Positions 55,876-62,019 of a stretch of DNA of 64,000 nt are shown here, piece by piece (the stretch's first letter is position 1; each line of letters starts with the position of its first letter). Origin of the DNA: Sphingorhabdus profundilacus. GTDB lineage: Bacteria; Pseudomonadota; Alphaproteobacteria; Sphingomonadales; Sphingomonadaceae. A program made the translations under genes and the position numbers. The DNA lies in assembly GCF_009769755.1 (NCBI RefSeq), contig NZ_SDWJ01000001.1:1178001-1242000 (forward strand). Direction: 5' to 3'. Below the pieces are notes generated by a model. It saw nothing but the letters and a program-made list of their open reading frames with translations, did not search any database and was not told the DNA's origin.

Positions 55876-57068
55876 AATCGGCGATCCTGTTTGCCGCGCC
55901 GCATCGTTTGCTGTTTCTGACAGGCATCGTGCAACTGGCCGCGACGATGCTGTGGTGGACGGTCGCGCTTGCGGGCATCCACTTCGGCACGGTGGCACTA
56001 CCTACCGAGGACATTCCCGCGTCGCTGCTCCATGCTCCGATATTGATCTACCTCGTTTTGCCGCCTTTATTTTTCGGTTTCTTGCTAACAGTCTTTCCGC
56101 GGTGGATGGGATATCCTGACCTTGAGCGGCGTGCTTACGCTCCTGTGGCCATTGGCTATGCGTTATCGGCTGTGTTGTGCTGGGCCGGACTATTTGTGGG
56201 TAGAGATATATTGTTGACCGGAGCCTTCGGCACCGCATTTCTCGCCAGCCTTTGGGGTGCGTTTTTATTGGCTTCGATTGCGAACCGCGAGGTTCGCGAT
56301 AGCAAAAGCCCTACATGGCATGGATGGTCGATCCTCGCTGCTTTTGCTTGTGGCATCGTGGGGCAAATCGCCTTGCTAGCATTCATGGCTGATCTGGCGA
56401 CTGACACCCTGCCTTTTGCCAATAGGATCGGGCTGTGGGCGTTTGTACTTCCAGTCTTTTTCACCGTCTGTCACCGGATGGTTCCATTTTTCGCCGGTAA
56501 TGTTGTCGAAGGATATGTCCGGTGGCGGCCGTTCTGGCTTCTCACTGCATTTTGGGTTGGAACAGTGTTACTGATTGCCGCAGAGGTAACGGGCCGGATG
56601 ATGTTGCTAAGCCTCGGCAGCGCTTTTATAACCACGGTCACGGCGATGATGGTCTTAAAATGGTGGCCGCGTGCTAAGGCGCCAGCATTGCTGTGGGTTT
56701 TAATCATTGGCTTTGCTTGGGCACCTATAGGCTATGCATTAGCTTTTTTGGGTTCGATCGGAATCGAATTAGGTCGTGCGCCGGAGCATGCGCTGACGAT
56801 CGGATTTGCAAGCAGCATCCTCGTGGCCATGGTCACCCGAGTTACCCATGGCCATTCAGGCCGACCGTTATCCTTCCCCGCAGTCGCATGGATTGCTTTT
56901 GTCGGCATGCAGACCGCCGCGCTGGCCCGCATCGCCGCCGCCGTGCGTTATGACAATCCAGCGTGGCTGCTTGCTTCTGCGATAATTTTTGTCGCCTGTT
57001 TTGCGCCATGGATGCTGCGCAATGGTGCCATATACTTACAGGCGCGAATTGATGGCAAAGCAGGATAG
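55869..57068 (+). CDS. nnrS: NnrS family protein
   Basis: A 399-residue polytopic (about 12 helices) haem-copper membrane protein of the NnrS family, which protects against nitrosative stress in denitrifiers. Features include the N-terminal APHRLLFLTGIVQLAATMLWW, PPLFFGFLLTVFPRWMGYPDL, CHRMVPFFAGN, and VTRVTHGHSGRPLSFP with clustered His. Placement under an FNR/DNR box beside other NO-response genes agrees. Confidence 0.92.
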   Translation: MVKSAILFAAPHRLLFLTGIVQLAATMLWWTVALAGIHFGTVALPTEDIPASLLHAPILIYLVLPPLFFGFLLTVFPRWMGYPDLERRAYAPVAIGYALSAVLCWAGLFVGRDILLTGAFGTAFLASLWGAFLLASIANREVRDSKSPTWHGWSILAAFACGIVGQIALLAFMADLATDTLPFANRIGLWAFVLPVFFTVCHRMVPFFAGNVVEGYVRWRPFWLLTAFWVGTVLLIAAEVTGRMMLLSLGSAFITTVTAMMVLKWWPRAKAPALLWVLIIGFAWAPIGYALAFLGSIGIELGRAPEHALTIGFASSILVAMVTRVTHGHSGRPLSFPAVAWIAFVGMQTAALARIAAAVRYDNPAWLLASAIIFVACFAPWMLRNGAIYLQARIDGKAG

Positions 57069-57078
57069 GACGCGAATT

Positions 57079-57513
57079 TTACGGCGTTACACTCACCCAG
57101 ATTAGCGCAATCACAACGCCAAAAAATGCGACCATAATTGGCACAATTAGAATTTGTGCAAAGGCCGCCGCTTTGCCAAGTTGACCCGTGAAGGTATCGA
57201 TATCGCCATACACAGTTGCCGGTCTGCCCGGGGCGCCGACTGTGTTCATGGCTGCGGCAGTCCCGAAATACATCAGCGTATAGCACGCGCTGATCGCGAT
57301 CATGAACAGCGCGCTTTTGTCATGACCCGTTACCATGATGAGTGCGCCAAAGAATATGGCATAGGCAAGAAACATTGTCGCCCAGACTGATTTTGGCAGA
57401 GCGAATGTCCTGAGTTCCTGGGTGGGCTTGATCGGCATAACCAGATCAACATCGTGCTGCTGATATTCGACTGACCGAGTTTCGGCGGCTATCAGATTAA
57501 AATCCATCAACAT
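57079..57513 (-). CDS. small three-helix membrane protein next to truncated haemoglobin
   Basis: A 144-residue protein of unknown function. After ~45 polar residues come three predicted helices: SVWATMFLAYAIFFGALIMVTG, SALFMIAISACYTLMYFGTA, and a C-terminal ILIVPIMVAFFGVVIALIWVSV. GGAG precedes ATG 57513. The start lies inside the end of the haemoglobin gene (17-base overlap), so the two are coupled. A membrane partner for the globin is a plausible guess only. Confidence 0.72.
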   Translation of the reverse strand: MLMDFNLIAAETRSVEYQQHDVDLVMPIKPTQELRTFALPKSVWATMFLAYAIFFGALIMVTGHDKSALFMIAISACYTLMYFGTAAAMNTVGAPGRPATVYGDIDTFTGQLGKAAAFAQILIVPIMVAFFGVVIALIWVSVTP

Positions 57514-57964
57514 CGATTTTCTCCTTTGTGAGAGAGGCGAGACCGCCATGGTGCAAGGCGATCCCCGTTTGCAGGCTGGCCGCGATCCGATGTGCGCGGT
57601 CGCGGAAGAGGTCTTGGGCATCAGGATGAGCGACCACTTCAGTCACCGTCTCATCCCAAAGGCGAAGCCACATCACGAAATGTTCAGGCACAATACCGGA
57701 TATCGCGACATGCTTGAGCATCGGATTGCCGCGAAACCGGCCGGATTCCATTGAGATTGACGCCCAAAAATCCTTCATTCTTGCCAGATGGGGCTCCCAG
57801 TTCACGATCTTACCTGCAAACATCGGTCCGAGCACGACATGTCCCCGGATGTGCGCGTAAAATGTTTCGACTAGCCGAGAGATCAGAGCATCATTTATCC
57901 CGATTGCATCGGCTTCAGCAGCCTTTCGAAGCCTGGCTTGTTCTACATAAGAATGCGCGCTCAT
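57497..57964 (-). CDS. group III truncated haemoglobin
   Basis: A 155-residue globin of the TrHbIII (GlbC) type: LVETFYAHIRGHVVLGPMFAG in helix B/CD, Tyr36 at the B10 position, DFWASISMESGRFRGNP, and the proximal His85 in PMLKHVAISG, then PEHFVMWLRLWDET. Related proteins bind O2/NO and can act as NO dioxygenases or reductases. It is divergent from the nsrR-like gene across 81 bases carrying palindromic candidate operators. Confidence 0.9.
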   Translation of the reverse strand: MSAHSYVEQARLRKAAEADAIGINDALISRLVETFYAHIRGHVVLGPMFAGKIVNWEPHLARMKDFWASISMESGRFRGNPMLKHVAISGIVPEHFVMWLRLWDETVTEVVAHPDAQDLFRDRAHRIAASLQTGIALHHGGLASLTKEKIDVDGF

Positions 57965-57976
57965 CAGTTCGACTCT

Positions 57977-58040
57977 ATATCATATATTTGATATGCCTTT
58001 TATAAACTGATTGCCCCGATAAGCAATATATAATATGCAT
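57977..58040. promoter_or_regulatory. candidate NsrR/Rrf2 operator region
   Basis: The divergent spacer contains the perfect palindrome ATATCA-TATATT-TGATAT (57977-57994) and a second element AATATGCAT (58032-58040) close to the nsrR-like start. ATGCAT-containing elements are typical of NsrR half-sites. Assignment rests on position and resemblance only. Confidence 0.45.
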
Positions 58041-58045
58041 GTTTT

Positions 58046-58483
58046 ATGAGATTGACTGTCCAAACCGATTTCGCGCTCCGCACATTGATGTTTCTTGCCG
58101 CAAGCGAAGGACATCAAACCATTGAAATAATTGCAACCCATTATGGCATTTCCAAAAACCACTTGATGAAAGTGGCGCAGCGGCTTGTCGCCGAAGGATA
58201 TGTCGAAAGCGTTCGTGGGCGTGGCGGCGGATTAGCACTTGCCCGCGCACCTGGAGCGCTGAACGTTGGTGAGATCATCCGTAAGTTTGAAGATGTCGGG
58301 ACGTTCGTAGAGTGTTTTGACCCGGTAACAAACCAGTGCACAGCCACCCCCGCCTGCGGCCTGAAGCATATTCTGGCAGGCGGAGTAACAGCCTTCATGA
58401 CCCACTTAGACAGGTTTAGCGTTGCTGACCTGATCAAGAACCGGACTGATTTTAGATTAGCGCTGAATCTTGTTGGGGCGTAG
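58046..58483 (+). CDS. nsrR: NsrR-like Rrf2 family NO-sensing repressor
   Basis: A 145-residue Rrf2 protein. The N-terminal winged HTH begins MRLTVQTDFALRTLMFLA and contains ISKNHLMKVAQRL and GYVESVRGRGGGLALA. The Fe-S ligands are Cys90, Cys98 and Cys104 in ECFDPVTNQCTATPACGLK, the layout of NsrR (first spacing two or three residues longer than in E. coli NsrR). In the family NO destroys the cluster and relieves repression. Likely targets here are the divergent globin operon and its own gene. Confidence 0.9.
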   Translation: MRLTVQTDFALRTLMFLAASEGHQTIEIIATHYGISKNHLMKVAQRLVAEGYVESVRGRGGGLALARAPGALNVGEIIRKFEDVGTFVECFDPVTNQCTATPACGLKHILAGGVTAFMTHLDRFSVADLIKNRTDFRLALNLVGA

Positions 58484-59040
58484 GCAGAACATGCGAACGC
58501 CATATTTATAGAAAGCTGAATGAAGGGCAGTTCTGGTCGTTCCGGCGAACTTTTTGAATGTCCGCAGTGTTAGCGGGAGCATCCAGTCGTTTTGGGATGC
58601 CTCAACGGCAGCAACTGATCGATACCTACAAAGAACCGGACAGTCGGCTCCCTGCCCAATTCCAGTCGTCAAAGTTTAAAAACGCCGGTGGATGGGTCGG
58701 CGATATTTTGGACCGCCAAGTCGGCACGATCAGGGTGGCTATATTACTTTCATTTCTGGGACTTCTCAATTGCAATCCGCTCATCATGTGCGGAGTCTTG
58801 GGTCATAGGGCATCCAGTCGATGCACTTATGTCAGCATTGTCGTGTATCAATATGGTATACCCTCCCTGAGCAGCTTCACGAGACACCCAAACTGACTCA
58901 ATAGACTTAACTACGCAATTTTGGGCCAGCATAGCTCAATGGTCTAAACTCATTTGAGACATGGGATGGTATGCTGGTAGGTTATCGGCGGTGTTTGGGG
59001 GAAAAGCGATTGCGCCAATAAGATTCCCTAGGGTCAAAAT
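58484..59040. other. right end of the island, no gene supported
   Basis: About 560 bases between nsrR and the right att repeat. Short frames on both strands (up to ~110 codons) lack ribosome sites and recognisable products. Sequence composition is similar to coding DNA, so this could be eroded coding sequence, possibly of the missing recombinase, but nothing identifies it. Confidence 0.4.
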
Positions 59041-59089
59041 CGGACTCCGACTCCGTCTATTGAGGTTCGAATCCTTACCGGGGAATCAG
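59041..59089 (+). repeat. right attachment repeat (partial tRNA-Gln copy)
   Basis: Direct repeat of 39847-39895 with two mismatches, covering the anticodon arm, T arm and 3' acceptor strand. The D arm and most of the 5' half are missing, the anticodon would be CCG and the end reads TCA, so it is not a working tRNA. GATTCCC just upstream can pair with GGGAATC by chance. The bases from 59090 to cheR at 59174 hold nothing recognisable. Confidence 0.8.
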
Positions 59090-59174
59090 TTTAAACCACT
59101 GATTTATAACAATAATCATTGCCCCGACGGCTATATAAACTGGCGGAGCAATTGCCAGATCATAGCCTTACCGT

Positions 59175-60038
59175 TTACCCGAAAATGCGGTGTGCGGCAT
59201 TGAGATGAGAGGCGGCGCGGCTTACCGGTTCATAGAAACCGCGAAATTCCTGGCTGGCCCTGAAATCTTGCGTTTGGCCGATCACGGTTTCCGCCGCGCC
59301 CAGCATTAAAATCCCGTCATCCGCCATTCTGGTGCCGATGGCGTCCAGCACCTGCGTCCGCCTTTTTTCGCCAAGATACATCAGCATGTTGCGACATAAA
59401 ACAACGTCGAACTTACCAAAATGTGGCGCAGGATTTAGCATATTATGTTCGGTAAATGTCACCGCACGGCGCAGATTTTCCTTGGCAATCCAGTCTTCGC
59501 CACTTTGGTCGAAATAGCGCAGCATCTGCATGACCGGAAGCCCGCGCTGGATTTCAAACTGGGAATAGCGACCGGCACGCGCCTGTGCCAGTGCTGAGCT
59601 AGACACGTCCGTCGCAAAAATCTGGATGTTCCAACCACGCCATTTTTCGGCATTTTCATTGAATGCCATGGCGAGCGAATAAGGCTCCTGTCCGGTCGAG
59701 CAAGCCGCTGACCAGATACGCAGCTTTTTCGTGCCCATGCGCTGTTCGCGCAGCATATCGAGCACAGGGCCGGTCAATAGCGCAAAATTAGCTTGGTCCC
59801 TAAAGAAACAGGTTTCATTATTGACCATTGCTTCAACACAGGCGCTAGTCAGTTTTGGATCGGCGTCGATATCGATCAGCGAAATCAACGTATCGAGATC
59901 AGGTATCGAGTTTTCCCGCATCAACGGTTTCAACGCCATATCGATACGCCAGTGACGGTTGGCCATCAGAGTCTGGCCCGTATGTTTTTCCAGCAGGTTC
60001 GACAAGGATGTATAGGCTTGCGACTGGACCATGCTCAT
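59175..60038 (-). CDS. cheR: chemotaxis protein methyltransferase CheR
   Basis: SAM-dependent methylation of glutamates on chemoreceptors (287 residues). An N-terminal helical domain precedes ACVEAMVNNETCFFRD, the SAM-binding WSAACSTGQEPYSLAM, and DVVLCRNMLMYL. The ATG at 60038 overlaps the cheB stop as ATGA. It is the last gene of the che operon, adjoining the island edge. Confidence 0.95.
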   Translation of the reverse strand: MSMVQSQAYTSLSNLLEKHTGQTLMANRHWRIDMALKPLMRENSIPDLDTLISLIDIDADPKLTSACVEAMVNNETCFFRDQANFALLTGPVLDMLREQRMGTKKLRIWSAACSTGQEPYSLAMAFNENAEKWRGWNIQIFATDVSSSALAQARAGRYSQFEIQRGLPVMQMLRYFDQSGEDWIAKENLRRAVTFTEHNMLNPAPHFGKFDVVLCRNMLMYLGEKRRTQVLDAIGTRMADDGILMLGAAETVIGQTQDFRASQEFRGFYEPVSRAASHLNAAHRIFG

Positions 60039-61075
60039 CTCGACTTCGCAATCCGGCCAAGCAATTCCGTCATTTGCGCAGGCGATAAAATCGCACTCGC
60101 ACATCCGGCTTTGGCAACTGCCCCTGGCATTCCCCAGACGACCGAAGATTCGACATCCTGAACAAGCGTTGTTCCACCTGCTGCAAAAATGTCGGATGCC
60201 CCGGCCGCGCCGTCATTACCCATTCCGCTAAAAATCATTCCCATACAGCCCGCCCCGTAAATGCCGGCGAGCGACGCGAACATTGCGTCGACCGACGGAC
60301 AATAGCGGCTGTGTGAATATTGATCCAAACGATCAATGATGATGCGGTCTTTTCCCCGCCTGCACGTCAGATGCGCGTCGCCGGGTGCGATATAAATATG
60401 GTTCTTTTTGACGACCTCACCGGCCGTTGCCACCGAAACGGTCCGTTCGGTCAGCCCACCCAATTGCCGTGCGAAAAAGCTCATAAATGCGTCGGGCAGA
60501 TGCTGCGTAATGAAAATAGGACAATCAAGCGCTGGAACAAGATTGCGAATGATTTCATAAATTGGCGGAATGCCGCCGGTTGACGCACCAATGGCGATGC
60601 ATTCCGGTCGGGACAGGCTCTGATATTCGACCGCCAATTTTGCAACGGCTATGGCGTCACCATGCTTTGTATTGCGTCTGGATCGCCCCAGCCGAACCAC
60701 TTTATCGATCAGAATTTCAGAAAATTTTCCCGAAAACCCGGACTTTCCGGGTTTTGCCAATGTGTCACACGCACCTAGCGACAGGGCATTGAGCGCCGCT
60801 GAACCATTTTCTTCGGCAAAAGCCGAGACAACCAGAATGCGCGCACCATTTGACCTGACAAGAATATCCGGCAAGGCGTCCAAGCCGGATCTTTTGGGCA
60901 TTTCGATATCGAGCAAGATGATATCGACATCATTGCAATTAAGCTGCGCTAACGCAGCATCGCCGTCGGCGGCTTCACAGACAATCTCGATATCCCGATG
61001 CTGCCCAAGCACACGGGAGAATATCGACCGGGCAACAACGCTGTCATCCACAAGCATTACGCGGATCGGTGCCAT
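60035..61075 (-). CDS. cheB: chemotaxis response regulator protein-glutamate methylesterase CheB
   Basis: A two-domain protein (346 residues). The receiver domain has VMLVDDSVVARSIF and the phospho-acceptor Asp in IILLDIEMPKRSG. The methylesterase domain has the Ser nucleophile in AIGASTGGIPP, the His in TQHLPDAFM and the Asp in FSGMGNDGA. It demethylates receptors when phosphorylated by CheA. The ATG at 61075 begins the receiver fold. Upstream in-frame TTG/GTG codons would add an unsupported leader. Confidence 0.95.
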   Translation of the reverse strand: MAPIRVMLVDDSVVARSIFSRVLGQHRDIEIVCEAADGDAALAQLNCNDVDIILLDIEMPKRSGLDALPDILVRSNGARILVVSAFAEENGSAALNALSLGACDTLAKPGKSGFSGKFSEILIDKVVRLGRSRRNTKHGDAIAVAKLAVEYQSLSRPECIAIGASTGGIPPIYEIIRNLVPALDCPIFITQHLPDAFMSFFARQLGGLTERTVSVATAGEVVKKNHIYIAPGDAHLTCRRGKDRIIIDRLDQYSHSRYCPSVDAMFASLAGIYGAGCMGMIFSGMGNDGAAGASDIFAAGGTTLVQDVESSVVWGMPGAVAKAGCASAILSPAQMTELLGRIAKSR

Positions 61076-61132
61076 TTCCAATTCAGGCACCGCGCAAGTC
61101 GATAAGTGAGGGACAGTCACAATCAATGATTT

Positions 61133-61498
61133 CTATAAGCAACCGACGATTTGCAGCTTTGCCTCAAGCGTTTCGCGATCAAAGGGTTTCATGACATATT
61201 CGTCAGCCCCGGCATCAATCGCCGCTTTAATATGGCCAACCCCGTTTTCTGTGGTGCAAAAAATTACTTTGGCTTTCGGCAATTCCACCGTCGAGCGATA
61301 GGCGCGCAGAAAATCCATTCCGCTCATCACCGGCATATTCCAATCGAGCAAAATGACATCCGGCGTTGTTCCGGAACAATGGTCGAGCGCTTCCTTGCCA
61401 TCGGACGCTTCGGCCACGTCGAATTGCATCGTTTCAAGAATATGGCGGGCAACCTTTCGGATGACCTTGCTGTCGTCAACGATCAAACAGGTTCTCAT
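61133..61498 (-). CDS. cheY: chemotaxis response regulator CheY
   Basis: A single-domain receiver (121 residues) with the acidic pair Asp8-Asp9 (LIVDDSK), phospho-acceptor Asp52 (ILLDWNMPVMSG), the Thr of FCTTENG and the switch Lys of VMKPFDRE. It carries the CheA signal to the output, normally the flagellar motor. The next genes are cheB and cheR, 57 bases on. Confidence 0.95.
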   Translation of the reverse strand: MRTCLIVDDSKVIRKVARHILETMQFDVAEASDGKEALDHCSGTTPDVILLDWNMPVMSGMDFLRAYRSTVELPKAKVIFCTTENGVGHIKAAIDAGADEYVMKPFDRETLEAKLQIVGCL

Positions 61499-61584
61499 TA
61501 TATATTCACTTTCATTCTGGTCCTGAACGAAACCTATACTGCTGTTGTTATCGACACGTTAATATGCAGGTTTCACTTTTGAAT

Positions 61585-62019
61585 TCAGGCCGCCATCGAC
61601 AAATCGCCCTGCACCAGTTTTGCAGGATTAAGGATCATTACCAATTGATCCCCCACTAAAGCTGTTTCCGAAACGACGGATTTCCATTGCGCCGATGGCT
61701 GGATGGATTTCTGGATCTGTTCAGCGGCAATCGAAACAACATCTTCCACCTTGTCCACGGCCAAACCAAAATGATGTCCTGCAATTTCTGCCACGACCGC
61801 AAGGCATCCCTTTTCCAGCCGACGGCGAATTCCGGTGACGGCATATTGGCTATCGATCAAAGTCAGCACCCTGCTGCGTAAAGCGAACAATCCGGCTATG
61901 GACGGGTCCGCGCGGGGAACGAAGATGATATCGGGAATCTGTACGATGGATTCGATACGGTCGCTGTTGATGGCAACCCGGCAGCCGTTGATATGCGCGA
62001 TCAAAAATAAACTGGTCAT
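61585..62019 (-). CDS. cheW: chemotaxis coupling protein CheW
   Basis: A 144-residue SH3-like scaffold linking receptors to CheA. LFLIAHINGCRVAINSDRIESIVQIPDI and GLFALRSRVLTLIDSQYAVT match the CheW fold, with GHHFGLAVDKVEDVV later. The ATG at 62019 overlaps the cheA stop (TGATG). A GTG one codon upstream is the alternative. Confidence 0.93.
   Translation of the reverse strand: MTSLFLIAHINGCRVAINSDRIESIVQIPDIIFVPRADPSIAGLFALRSRVLTLIDSQYAVTGIRRRLEKGCLAVVAEIAGHHFGLAVDKVEDVVSIAAEQIQKSIQPSAQWKSVVSETALVGDQLVMILNPAKLVQGDLSMAA

Larger units (their letters stand above)
39847..59089. mobile_element. putative genomic island for nitrate respiration, bounded by tRNA-Gln direct repeats
   Basis: The 49 bases 39847-39895 (3' part of tRNA-Gln plus one base) recur in direct orientation at 59041-59089 with two mismatches. 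Everything between is accessory in character: a phage-like HTH protein, a ribonucleotide-reductase fragment, the nar operon, a porin, and NO-response genes with their own regulators. Core chromosomal genes resume on both sides (ppx/rlmE on the left, che genes on the right). Insertion into the 3' end of a tRNA gene, leaving the gene intact and a partial copy at the far end, is what tyrosine-recombinase islands do. No integrase, transfer or IS gene was recognised inside, so the element seems decayed or was moved by a trans-acting enzyme. Confidence 0.75.

Noticed and set aside
41335-58483. Complete denitrification pathway
   Set aside because: No nitrite, nitric-oxide or nitrous-oxide reductase gene is present; only nitrate reduction and NO response are encoded.
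58558-58932. Short frames on both strands at the island's right end
   Set aside because: No ribosome sites, no recognisable domains, and mutual overlap; kept only as possible eroded sequence.
59022-59088. Possible second tRNA gene
   Set aside because: The D arm and most of the 5' half are absent, the anticodon is altered and the CCA end is mutated; it is better explained as the right attachment repeat.
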